Source: Candidatus Manganitrophaceae bacterium
Lineage (GTDB): Bacteria > Nitrospirota > Nitrospiria > SBBL01 > JAADHI01
DNA: 64,000 nt
NCBI GenBank assembly: GCA_012960925.1
Contig: DUAG01000046.1
Coordinates: forward strand, 28,590-92,589
Direction: 5' to 3'
The position numbers and the translations under genes were made by a program. This document shows, piece by piece, positions 16,889 through 24,864 of the stretch. How positions within the stretch are numbered: the first letter of the stretch is position 1; each line of letters starts with the position of its first letter. Below the pieces are notes generated by a model that searched no databases, was not told the DNA's origin, and worked only from the letters and a program-made list of their open reading frames with translations.

Positions 16889-18352
16889 ATGGCGGAGAGG
16901 CTTATTTTTGAAAAGAGCGTGGAAGGGAGGCGGGCCGTGACCTTTCCAACTGAAGCGCTCGAAGGGTTTTCGGTCGATCAGGTTCTCCCGAAGGAATTTC
17001 AGCGGGAGATCCCTCTTCCCTTGCCAGAGGTCAGTGAGAATGAGCTTATGCGCCATTATACCCGCCTCTCTCAGGACAATTACGGGGTGGATACCGGGTT
17101 TTATCCGCTGGGGTCCTGTACCATGAAATACAATCCCAAGATTAATGAAGACGTGGCGCGATTTCCCGGATTCAGCCAGGTGCACCCCCTCCAGCCGAGG
17201 GAAGCGTCTCAAGGGGCCCTGGAACTGATCTATGAACTGGAACAGATGCTGGCCGAGATCTCCGGCATGGCGGGTATTTCCCTCCAACCTGCGGCGGGCG
17301 CTCAGGGAGAACTTACCGGCATGCTGATTACGCGGGCCTATCATCAGCAGCAAGGCCGGATACGGAAAAAAGTAGTGATTCCCGATTCGGCCCATGGGAC
17401 GAATCCGGCCAGCGCCCATCTCGCCGGATTTACAGTTCAGACGGTCCGGTCCAACCGCAATGGCCTTCTCGATGTTGATGACCTGGCCAAGGTGGTCGAT
17501 GAAGATACGGCCGCGCTGATGCTGACTAATCCCAATACGCTCGGACTGTTTGAACGACAGATCGAAGAAATCGTCCGAATTGTCCATGATGCCGGCGCGC
17601 TGATGTACCTCGACGGGGCGAATCTGAACGCCCTCCTCGGTCTGACACGCCCGGGGGATATGGGCTTTGATCTCGTCCACTTTAATCTCCACAAAACATT
17701 TTCAACCCCTCATGGGGGTGGGGGGCCGGGCGCAGGACCGGTGGGCGTTGCGGCCGCCCTGATTCCTTATCTGCCCTTCCCGGTCATTCAAAAGAAAGAG
17801 GAAGGCTACCTTCTTGAATCAGATCGTCCTCAGTCAATCGGCCGCGTCCACGGCTTTTACGGAAACTTTGGAATCCTGGTCCGTGCCTACACCTATATCC
17901 GTCGGCTGGGTGCGGTCGGTTTATCTGCCGTGAGCCGGAATGCAATCCTCAATGCCAACTATCTAAAAAAGAAACTGGAAGGAGACTATCCCGTTCCGAT
18001 GAACCGTTCCTGTATGCATGAGTTTATTATCTCTGCCAAGGTCTTTCGAGAGAAAGGCATCCATGCCTGGGATATTGGAAAACGCTTGATTGACTATGGA
18101 TTTTATCCGCCGACTGTGAACTTCCCCCTCATTGTGCCGGAGGCCCTGATGATCGAGCCGACAGAGTGCGAGTCGCGCGAGACGCTCGATGCCTTTGTTG
18201 CCGCGATGCTTGAGATTCGTAAAGAGATCGATCAGACACCGGAGAAACTTCTGGAAGCGCCCCATCACCGTACAGTGGGTCGCATGAACGAGGTCCAGGC
18301 GGCAAAACAGCTCAATGTTCGATATGAATCGGAGAACAATGCAGTCACATGA
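16889..18352 (+). CDS. gcvPB: Glycine dehydrogenase (decarboxylating) subunit 2
   Basis: C-terminal half of the P protein, carrying pyridoxal phosphate. The PLP lysine is in NLHKTFSTPHGGGGPGAGPVG near residue 269, and DSAHGTNPASA and YLDGANLNAL are typical. 487 residues, full length. The Shine-Dalgarno is AGGAGAG. Its last 14 bases overlap the start of the flavoprotein gene that follows. No gcvH (lipoyl carrier) was found in the window. Confidence 0.92.
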   Translation: MAERLIFEKSVEGRRAVTFPTEALEGFSVDQVLPKEFQREIPLPLPEVSENELMRHYTRLSQDNYGVDTGFYPLGSCTMKYNPKINEDVARFPGFSQVHPLQPREASQGALELIYELEQMLAEISGMAGISLQPAAGAQGELTGMLITRAYHQQQGRIRKKVVIPDSAHGTNPASAHLAGFTVQTVRSNRNGLLDVDDLAKVVDEDTAALMLTNPNTLGLFERQIEEIVRIVHDAGALMYLDGANLNALLGLTRPGDMGFDLVHFNLHKTFSTPHGGGGPGAGPVGVAAALIPYLPFPVIQKKEEGYLLESDRPQSIGRVHGFYGNFGILVRAYTYIRRLGAVGLSAVSRNAILNANYLKKKLEGDYPVPMNRSCMHEFIISAKVFREKGIHAWDIGKRLIDYGFYPPTVNFPLIVPEALMIEPTECESRETLDAFVAAMLEIRKEIDQTPEKLLEAPHHRTVGRMNEVQAAKQLNVRYESENNAVT

Positions 18353-20006
18353 TGTTTTAATTGTCGGGGCCGGATTGGCTGGAATGCGGGCTGCGGTGGC
18401 CATTCCTTCCCATCTTAATGTCGGTATTATTTCAAAGGTCCATCCGGTACGGAGCCATTCCGTTGCGGCCGAGGGAGGAATCAATGCGGCGGTCAAATCT
18501 GAAGACTCCTGGGAGTCGCATATGTATGACACCGTCAAGGGGAGCGACTGGCTGGGAGATCAGGACGGCATCGAGATCCTCTGTAAGTCTGCGCCGGGTG
18601 ACATCATGGAGCTGGAGCGAATGGGAGCCCTGTTTTCGCGTGACCCGGACGGACAAATCTCTCAGCGAAATTTTGGCGGACTTGGATTTCCCCGGACCTG
18701 TTATGTCGCCGACAGAACAGGCCACGCCCTGGTGCACCTCCTTTACGAGCAGTTGACGAAACGGGCTACCCACGTTTATGAGGAATGGTATGTGACATCG
18801 CTCGTTGTCGAAGAGGGTCATTGTTGCGGAGTGGTTGCCCTCAATCTTTTGACGGGCGAACTCTCAGTGATTCGGGCCAAAGCGGTTATTCTTGCCACAG
18901 GTGGTTACGGGCGTGTCTATCTGATTTCTACAAATGGATTGATCAACACCGGCGACGGAATGTCTATGGCCTACCGGGCCGGACTTCCTCTCCAGGACAT
19001 GGAGTTTGTCCAGTTTCATCCCACCACGCTAAAAGATTCCGGAATCTTAATCACCGAAGGGGCGCGCGGGGAGGGAGGATACCTTTTTAATTCCCGCGGA
19101 GAGCGTTTCATGGAAAAATACGCCCCGAACGCGATGGAGTTGGCCTGCCGGGATGTTGTTTCGCGGGCGGAATACCAGGAGATCATGGAAGGGCGGGGTG
19201 TGGATGGCTGCGTGATGCTGGATCTGAGGCACCTTGGGAAGGACAAAATTATGGAACGTCTCCCCCAAATATGGGAGCTGTCCCTGACCTACGCGGGTGT
19301 TGATCCGGTAGAAGCCCCGATACCGATCCGACCGGGTGTACACTATTCGATGGGAGGTATTCGGACCAATACCCGTTGTGAAACGCCGATGCCGGGACTC
19401 TATGCCGCCGGGGAATGTGCCTGTATCTCAATCCACGGGGCGAACCGTCTCGGTGGGAATGCGCTGATGGAGACGATTGTTTTTGGGCGCCGGGCCGGCC
19501 ACTATGCAGCTGAGTATGCAGAGCGTACAAAACAGATTGATTTCTCCGCCCAGGCGCTGGAGCGGGATCGGGAACGGATTGCATCGCTGATCTCCCGTAA
19601 GGATGGCGAGCGGGTTGTCGCAATCCGGAAGGAAGTTGGGAAGATCATGATGGAACACTTCGGGATTCTCCGAAGTCGTGAGCGGATGGAGGAGGGGAAA
19701 CGGAAACTTAAAGGGGTCCGTTCCCGATTGAAAAATATCTACCTACAGGATCGTGGGAAGATATTCAACCTGGAGCTGGTTGAGGCCTTACAACTCTACT
19801 CGATCATGGACCTCGCAGAAATAATCGCAGTCGGTGCCTGTTCACGGGAAGAATCGAGAGGGGCCCATTCCCGTACAGATTTTCCTGATCGCAATGATCA
19901 GGATTGGATGAAACATACCCTCGCTTATCAAAGTGATCAAGGTCCCCGCCTGGACTACGCAGCGGTGAACATCACACATATTCCCCCGACTGAGCGCTTA
20001 TACTAA
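18339..20006 (+). CDS. sdhA: Succinate dehydrogenase/fumarate reductase-type flavoprotein
   Basis: FAD-linked subunit that oxidises succinate or reduces fumarate. FAD motif GAGLAG at residues 10-15; His 40 in VRSHSVAAEGG stands where the covalent FAD His lies in SdhA. The substrate region has QFHPTTL, then TEGARGEGGYL, and the C-terminus ends PPTERLY, as SdhA proteins do. 555 residues from ATG 18339, which overlaps gcvPB by 14 bases; the earlier ATG at 18315 is less likely. No iron-sulphur or membrane subunit follows: the next 287 bases hold only an R1 remnant. L-aspartate oxidase is less likely given the covalent-type His and the tail. Confidence 0.8.
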   Translation: MQSHDVLIVGAGLAGMRAAVAIPSHLNVGIISKVHPVRSHSVAAEGGINAAVKSEDSWESHMYDTVKGSDWLGDQDGIEILCKSAPGDIMELERMGALFSRDPDGQISQRNFGGLGFPRTCYVADRTGHALVHLLYEQLTKRATHVYEEWYVTSLVVEEGHCCGVVALNLLTGELSVIRAKAVILATGGYGRVYLISTNGLINTGDGMSMAYRAGLPLQDMEFVQFHPTTLKDSGILITEGARGEGGYLFNSRGERFMEKYAPNAMELACRDVVSRAEYQEIMEGRGVDGCVMLDLRHLGKDKIMERLPQIWELSLTYAGVDPVEAPIPIRPGVHYSMGGIRTNTRCETPMPGLYAAGECACISIHGANRLGGNALMETIVFGRRAGHYAAEYAERTKQIDFSAQALERDRERIASLISRKDGERVVAIRKEVGKIMMEHFGILRSRERMEEGKRKLKGVRSRLKNIYLQDRGKIFNLELVEALQLYSIMDLAEIIAVGACSREESRGAHSRTDFPDRNDQDWMKHTLAYQSDQGPRLDYAAVNITHIPPTERLY

Positions 20007-20112
20007 GCAGAATCACGTATTGCATCGGAAGATAGGGAAGATAAGGGCATTTTCTAACATTTTTACCTGCTTATGTCCTTTCCTTCCTAGTCAGATTTGG
20101 TTATAACTGTCA

Positions 20113-20168
20113 TGTAACGAATCAGGATGCCGCCATGGAGAAAAATAGCGGCATCCTGATTCGTTACA
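20113..20168. repeat. Short R1-derived palindrome, copy G
   Basis: Perfect 21-base inverted repeat beginning TGTAACGAATCAGGATGCCG, with a 14-base loop (catggagaaaaata). The ends match the R1 termini and the loop keeps the CCATGG and GAAAAATAG pieces found near the two ends of copy E, so this looks like an R1 copy that lost its middle. Standing between sdhA and purM it could also act as a transcription barrier, but no T-run follows. The rest of 20007-20293 shows nothing else clear. Confidence 0.75.
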
Positions 20169-20293
20169 CTATCAAGGGTTTCTAACACACATTGGGAATT
20201 AAATTTTCTCCTTCCTGGGCGGGGAACTACAGTTGATATTGGTGCGGACATTCTCCACATATCAATCCTCTTTCTTGTGATTCGAAGGGCGTT

Positions 20294-21325
20294 ATGGCAG
20301 GAATGACCTATAAGAGTTCCGGTGTCGATATTAAGGCCGGAGATCGCTTTGTCCGCGAGATTTCCCCGATGGCACGATCAACCTTCCGGCCAGAGGTCTT
20401 GACGGAGCTGGGCGGATTCTCCGGCCTCTTTGCGCTCCGTGCAAAGAGATACAAAAACCCGGTTTTGGTTTCTGGAACGGACGGTGTTGGGACAAAATTG
20501 AAGGTGGCCTTCATGGCGAACCGCCATGACACGGTTGGGATTGATCTCGTGGCAATGTGTGTCAACGACATCATTGTCTCCGGGGCAGAACCCCTTTTCT
20601 TTTTGGATTATCTGGCATGCGGGAAACTTCTTCCAAAAAAGATGCTGGCCGTTGTGAAAGGAATCTCCGAGGGATGCCGGCAGGCCGGCTGTGCGCTTCT
20701 TGGTGGAGAAACGGCTGAAATGCCGTCCTTCTACCCGAAGGGGGAATATGACCTGGCAGGATTTTCTGTCGGTGTTGTTGAAAAGAAAGAGATCATCCAT
20801 GGCAAAAAGATTCGGCCGAAGGATCTCTTAATCGGACTTGCCTCCTCAGGTCTTCACAGCAACGGATATTCTTTGGTTCGGAGAGTGCTTTTTGAGAAGA
20901 AGGGGATGAAGATCCAAGATCGCTTACCGGACTTGGACGGGACCCTGGGAGAGGTGTTGTTGACCCCGACTATTATTTACGTGAAGGCCTTTCTGAAACT
21001 GAAACAGCGTATAAAAATAAAAGGGGCGGCCCATATTACCGGCGGTGGTTTAACAGGAAATATTCCGAGAGTCTTGCCGGAGGGCTGCGCCGCACTGATT
21101 AGACGGAATCAGTGGAAGGTGCCTCCCATATTTGAAATCTTAAAGAAATCGGGCCGAATCGATACGGAAAAGATGTATACTTACTTCAATATGGGAATCG
21201 GCATGGTTCTGGTTGTCTCACCGGGTGATCTTGATAAAGCACTGTCCCTTCTCAAAAGGCTTCGCCAGCAGGCATTTTTGATCGGGGAGGTTATTCGCGG
21301 CGATCAAGAGGTGCGTTATGTCTGA
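20294..21325 (+). CDS. purM: Phosphoribosylformylglycinamidine cyclo-ligase
   Basis: AIR synthetase of purine synthesis: ATP-dependent ring closure of FGAM. N-terminal MTYKSSGVDIKAGD is the family start, VSGTDGVGTKLKVAF near residue 63 and GLVGGETAEMP-like LLGGETAEMPSFY near 143 bind the nucleotide, and HITGGGLTGNIPRVLP near 248 is conserved. 343 residues. It overlaps purN by 8 bases. Confidence 0.94.
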   Translation: MAGMTYKSSGVDIKAGDRFVREISPMARSTFRPEVLTELGGFSGLFALRAKRYKNPVLVSGTDGVGTKLKVAFMANRHDTVGIDLVAMCVNDIIVSGAEPLFFLDYLACGKLLPKKMLAVVKGISEGCRQAGCALLGGETAEMPSFYPKGEYDLAGFSVGVVEKKEIIHGKKIRPKDLLIGLASSGLHSNGYSLVRRVLFEKKGMKIQDRLPDLDGTLGEVLLTPTIIYVKAFLKLKQRIKIKGAAHITGGGLTGNIPRVLPEGCAALIRRNQWKVPPIFEILKKSGRIDTEKMYTYFNMGIGMVLVVSPGDLDKALSLLKRLRQQAFLIGEVIRGDQEVRYV

Positions 21326-22013
21326 TACCGGGTCATTCGAGGCGCTTTCTTATTCCGGGGACCAATTGGTGCTCGGGGTCCTTGCCTCGGGCCGCGGGAG
21401 TAACTTGAAGTCAATCATAGACGCGATTGAATCTGGGCGGTTAAGCGCGAAGATTGGTGTTGTGGTGAGCAACAAGAAGGAGGCCGGGGCCCTGGAATGT
21501 GCTAAGAAGCATCACATTCCAAGGCTCTATGTTGACCCCTCCAGCTATCCCGACAAAAAGGCCTATGACACCGAATTATCCCGGATACTCAAAGCCCATC
21601 AGGTTGGTCTGGTGATCCTGGCGGGTTATATGCGTTTGCTTACGGGGATGTTGATCAGTGCTTATCCTTACCGTATCATGAATGTTCATCCCAGCCTTCT
21701 CCCTGCCTTTCCGGGATTGCATGCCCAGCGGCAGGCCTTGTCACATGGTGTAAAAGTCAGCGGGTGTACGATTCATTTTGTCGATGAGGAGATGGACCAT
21801 GGCCCGATTATCGCGCAAGCAGCGGTTCCCGTGAGGGAAAACGACACGGAAGATTCCTTATCCGAACGGATTCTTCGTGAGGAACATCGGCTTTTTCCTG
21901 AAGTAATTCGGTCTTTTTCCGATAGAAGTCTAGGGGTTGATGGAAGAAGAGTGTGTATTGTGCCGGACTCTTTAAATAAAGCAGAGAACTTCCCTGTAAA
22001 GGACTCTCCATGA
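21318..22013 (+). CDS. purN: Phosphoribosylglycinamide formyltransferase
   Basis: Transfers the formyl group of 10-formyl-THF to GAR. Family motifs are VLASGRGSNLKSIIDAI near residue 15, the active-site Asn-His pair region MNVHPSLLPAFPG near 118, and the Asp in HFVDEEMDHGPIIAQ near 155. The first 14 residues before the core are slightly longer than usual. It overlaps purM at the start and the next gene by ATGA at the end. Confidence 0.93.
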   Translation: MSDTGSFEALSYSGDQLVLGVLASGRGSNLKSIIDAIESGRLSAKIGVVVSNKKEAGALECAKKHHIPRLYVDPSSYPDKKAYDTELSRILKAHQVGLVILAGYMRLLTGMLISAYPYRIMNVHPSLLPAFPGLHAQRQALSHGVKVSGCTIHFVDEEMDHGPIIAQAAVPVRENDTEDSLSERILREEHRLFPEVIRSFSDRSLGVDGRRVCIVPDSLNKAENFPVKDSP

Positions 22014-22732
22014 TTTGTCCTGTCTGTGGATGTCAGCAGCGGGAAGCGAACCAGTGCATACAATGTTATACGAGTATGGTGCCTGATGAGGATACGGGCG
22101 GGGGATCCGAGATTGCTTTAGAAGACCGACCGATCATGCCTCCTCCGGAGGACTCTCTCCCAGAGGAGGTCTCGCTCCCGGAAGAGGTTCCGTATGGGGA
22201 GTCTCTTCCCCGGCCTGTGGAGAAAAAAACGACCCGCCCGGAACCCTCTTCCAATCAGCTTATACCACATAAAGAAGTGGTGAAATCTAAAACTAAGCCA
22301 AAGGGGCCTGAGAAGAAGGAAATTCCTTCCAGAATCCTTCCGTCCAAACCTCAGAGAGAAGAACCCTCTCGTCAGGTTACGGCGAGACAAGAAGAGATTC
22401 GAAAAGAAAAGACACAACTAATTCTTGTGACGACGACGCAAAGGATTGAGGGAAAACGGATTACAAGCTATTTTGGTTTGATCAGTGCCGATATCGTCAT
22501 CGAACTGGGTGAGACGCCTTCATCCCACTCTGAGCAGAGTGGGATGAAGGCGCATTATCGAGGAGAGTTAAAGAAGGGCATGTTGACGGTTCTTCGGGAT
22601 TTGCGTGGAGAGGCGGCCTTACTCGGGGCAAATGCCGTTATCGCGACATCTTTTAATTTTCAGAAAATGGACCTTCAGGTGCTTCTTATTTCTGTAGTCG
22701 GAACCGCTGTCCATATGGAGGATAGAACATGA
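22010..22732 (+). CDS. Zinc-ribbon and YbjQ/UPF0145-domain protein
   Basis: 240 residues in three parts. The N-terminal CPVCGCQQREANQCIQC is a zinc-ribbon with two CxxC pairs. A Pro/Glu/Lys-rich, probably disordered linker runs to about residue 135. The C-terminal domain (LILVTTTQRIEGKRITSYFG... LGANAVIATSF... ISVVGTAV) matches the YbjQ heavy-metal-binding-like fold, which forms pentamers. The function is unknown. A 38-base palindrome lies in frame inside the YbjQ domain (22515-22552), adding residues around PSSHSEQSGMKAH in a surface loop. Start overlaps purN and stop overlaps the TPR gene, both as ATGA. Confidence 0.75.
   Translation: MICPVCGCQQREANQCIQCYTSMVPDEDTGGGSEIALEDRPIMPPPEDSLPEEVSLPEEVPYGESLPRPVEKKTTRPEPSSNQLIPHKEVVKSKTKPKGPEKKEIPSRILPSKPQREEPSRQVTARQEEIRKEKTQLILVTTTQRIEGKRITSYFGLISADIVIELGETPSSHSEQSGMKAHYRGELKKGMLTVLRDLRGEAALLGANAVIATSFNFQKMDLQVLLISVVGTAVHMEDRT
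22515..22552. repeat. 38-bp palindrome inside the YbjQ-domain gene
   Basis: Two perfect 18-base arms, CGCCTTCATCCCACTCTG and its exact complement, separated by AG. It is in frame with the gene and codes for a polar loop between the first strand pair and the central helix of the YbjQ domain. The perfection of the arms is not needed for coding and suggests insertion of a palindromic element or selection for an mRNA hairpin. Confidence 0.85.
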
Positions 22733-23196
22733 CTTACAAGGAATATGTTGAGTTGGCCGGGGTTTACATCAGAGAGAAAAAATGGGGCAAGGCCCTGGGT
22801 TCACTCAATCAGGCCCACAAGGAATTGTCCAGTCAAGGGGGCAAGGGTGTTCCACCGCAATTTCTATCCATCTATGGATTTTGTCTGGCGATGGCGGGAC
22901 GTCACACTGATAAGGGGATTCAATATTGCGAACGTGCCGTTACCTTAGAGCCGTTTCGACCGCAATCTTTTTACTACCTCGGAATTGCTTATCTGAAGGG
23001 GGCCAAAAAAAGAAAGGCGATATCCTCTTTTTATAAAGGCTTACGAATAGATGAGGACCACCCGGGCATCAAGGAGCAGTTACGGAAGCTCGGTGAACGG
23101 AGAGGGCCGCTCCTGTCCTTTCTTCCGAGGCAGAATCTCTTGAACAAGACCATTGGGAGGATGACGGTAGGAAGCAGAAACAGGGTTCTTCTGTGA
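22729..23196 (+). CDS. TPR-repeat protein
   Basis: 155 residues with about three tetratricopeptide units: YVELAGVYIREKKWGKALGSL, then SIYGFCLAMAGRHTDKGIQYC, then SFYYLGIAYLKGAKKRKAISS. No signal peptide, so cytoplasmic. It is coupled to the YbjQ-domain gene by an ATGA overlap, which suggests the two work together. The basic C-terminal tail (RQNLLNKTIGRMTVGSRNR) is unusual. The role is unknown. Confidence 0.72.
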   Translation: MTYKEYVELAGVYIREKKWGKALGSLNQAHKELSSQGGKGVPPQFLSIYGFCLAMAGRHTDKGIQYCERAVTLEPFRPQSFYYLGIAYLKGAKKRKAISSFYKGLRIDEDHPGIKEQLRKLGERRGPLLSFLPRQNLLNKTIGRMTVGSRNRVLL

Positions 23197-23223
23197 GGTA
23201 AGGTTGACCCTGGATTCCTATAA

Positions 23224-23268
23224 ACATGCACAGCGAGCGCAATCCTCGTCCCTCTGCAGGGTTCTTCA
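23224..23268 (+). repeat. Short hairpin repeat R3, copy a
   Basis: Reads ACATGCACAGCGAGCGCAAT, then CCTCGTCC, CTCTG, CAGGGTTCTTCA. It shares CAGCGAGCGCAATCC and GGGTTCTTCA with the copy at 26617 that codes for part of a protease. The hairpin arms are more degraded here. It lies between the TPR gene and tRNA-Ala. Confidence 0.6.
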
Positions 23269-23344
23269 GAAGGAAAAGCTTCCTGGAAAGTTGACATTTG
23301 GGGGGGGAATAGCTTAACCTCCTTTCCTGTCTTCCTGATCCAAT

Positions 23345-23420
23345 GGGGCTGTAGCTCAGCTGGGAGAGCGCCTGGTTCGCAATCAGGAGGTCGGGAGTTC
23401 GATCCTCCCCAGCTCCACCA
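23345..23420 (+). tRNA. tRNA-Ala (CGC)
   Basis: 76 bases with encoded CCA. The acceptor stem GGGGCTG/CAGCTCC includes the G3-U70 pair that marks alanine tRNAs. D-arm GCTC...GAGC, anticodon stem CCTGG/TCAGG with loop TTCGCAA (anticodon CGC, reading GCG), variable loop AGGTC, T-arm GGGAG TTCGATC CTCCC. All arms pair, with one G-U at the base of the anticodon stem. Confidence 0.95.
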
Positions 23421-23593
23421 AATAAATCAAGATATTAGACCCTTCATCCCTCTAACACGATCGCTGATTGTGACTGAATTGTGACAAAAAATCTCTTCCC
23501 GTCAAACATGTCTAGCTCGTCCCAGTTACGAAAGTTAAAAAACGCACTTAATATTTAGGCTGGTGAAGTTCAATTCCGTTGAAGGAAAATGCG

Positions 23594-24793
23594 ATGCAGG
23601 AAATATTTCAATATAAAGATTATCCAATCCTGTTTGTTGATGCTGAAGCCTCGGCGCTCATTGCGTTCAAAGACCTCTTTAAGGAAGAGTTTACCGTCTA
23701 TACGGCGAATACGAGTGCGGAGGCCTTGCAGTTCATTAATGACCATCCTGATCTTGCCTTGATTATAAGCGATCAAGAGATGCCTGATATGAACGGGGTT
23801 GAATTGCTTCAACGGATCGCAGAAAAACATCCTGATACTGTTCGAATGCTCATCACGGCCTACAAGGATATGGAACGGGTAAGAAAGACAATGAATGAGG
23901 GAGAGATTTATCGATATATTGCAAAGCCTTATAATGTGGATGAACTCACTCAGACCCTGATTCAAGGGATAGAGCGATATTATTTGATGAAAGAACGTGA
24001 TCTTCTTTATGCAGAAAAGATGGAGACGCTTAATAAGATCGCTCGGACCCATCGCTTAACGGCCATTGGGACCCTTGCGGCCGGGATGGCGCATGAGATT
24101 AATAATCCTTTGGTGGCGATTAAAACTTTTTTACAGATGATTCCTGAAAAATATGACGAAGCAAAAAAAGACAGTGAATTCTGGGTCAAATTTTATAATG
24201 TCGCACTCGGTGAAACTCAACGGATACAACAACTGATCAGCCGTCTCCTTCACTATTCAAAAAATCCGGAAGAGGAAACGCTCGATCTACGTCGAATCGA
24301 TATCAACCTGCTCATCGAAGAGACAATTACCCTCCTTGACAACGAAGCGAAAAAAAAGGGACTTAAGATCCAACGGAACCTGTCTCCAGATCTTCCCGCC
24401 TGTGTTGCAGATCATGGGAAGTTGAGACAGGTGTTCTTGAACATCATGTTGAATTCTATTCAAGGGACGGAACAAGGTCATATCCTGATTTCTACCTCTC
24501 TAGGCAAGGATGAAGTGGATCAAAATCGAGTCAATATTATCGTTGAGGATACAGGGATTGGAATATCAGAAGAAAACATCGGTAAACTATTCAAGCCTTT
24601 TTTTACAACAAAAAGAAATGAGGGGTCTGGGTTGGGTCTTATGATGTGTCTGCATATTATTGAAGAACATCGAGGGCTTATTGATGTGCAATCGGAGCTC
24701 GGAAAAGGGACAAAAGTATCGGTCCTCGTTCCTCTTGATCCGACAAGTTATAACCGAAGAAGAGGTGAGAGTCCTCCTCCACAAAACCAGTAA
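23594..24793 (+). CDS. Receiver domain fused to histidine kinase (reversed hybrid)
   Basis: About 399 residues from ATG 23594 (GAAGGAAA upstream). An N-terminal receiver (phospho-acceptor Asp 60 in LIISDQEMP, Thr in MLITAYK, Lys in YIAKPYN) is followed by a short coiled linker and a HisKA/HATPase core: phospho-His 167 in AAGMAHEINNPL, N-box NIMLNSIQG, G1 VEDTGIGIS, F-box FKPFFTTK, G2 GSGLGLMM. No membrane segment, so cytosolic. The receiver has VDAE where VDDE is usual, so one of two metal-binding acids is lost. The N-terminal receiver probably gates the kinase. No response regulator is adjacent. An intrinsic terminator follows. Confidence 0.85.
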   Translation: MQEIFQYKDYPILFVDAEASALIAFKDLFKEEFTVYTANTSAEALQFINDHPDLALIISDQEMPDMNGVELLQRIAEKHPDTVRMLITAYKDMERVRKTMNEGEIYRYIAKPYNVDELTQTLIQGIERYYLMKERDLLYAEKMETLNKIARTHRLTAIGTLAAGMAHEINNPLVAIKTFLQMIPEKYDEAKKDSEFWVKFYNVALGETQRIQQLISRLLHYSKNPEEETLDLRRIDINLLIEETITLLDNEAKKKGLKIQRNLSPDLPACVADHGKLRQVFLNIMLNSIQGTEQGHILISTSLGKDEVDQNRVNIIVEDTGIGISEENIGKLFKPFFTTKRNEGSGLGLMMCLHIIEEHRGLIDVQSELGKGTKVSVLVPLDPTSYNRRRGESPPPQNQ

Positions 24794-24798
24794 ATCTA

Positions 24799-24833
24799 GA
24801 AAAAGCCCTTCCGGATTTCGGAAGGGCTTTTTC
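24799..24833 (+). terminator. Intrinsic terminator after the receiver-kinase gene
   Basis: AAAAAGCCCTTCCG and CGGAAGGGCTTTTT form a 12-14 bp stem with a short loop (gattt). A-rich and T-rich flanks let it work in both directions, serving the kinase gene and the convergent htrA gene. Confidence 0.9.
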
Positions 24834-24864
24834 GTTTCAGAGACGATAATCAGGGTGGAAATGA

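Noticed and set aside
16670..17692. A 340-codon frame on the minus strand opposite gcvPB, and similar long opposite-strand frames.
   Set aside because: They are mirrors of codon bias in well-identified genes on the other strand and show no family motifs or ribosome sites.
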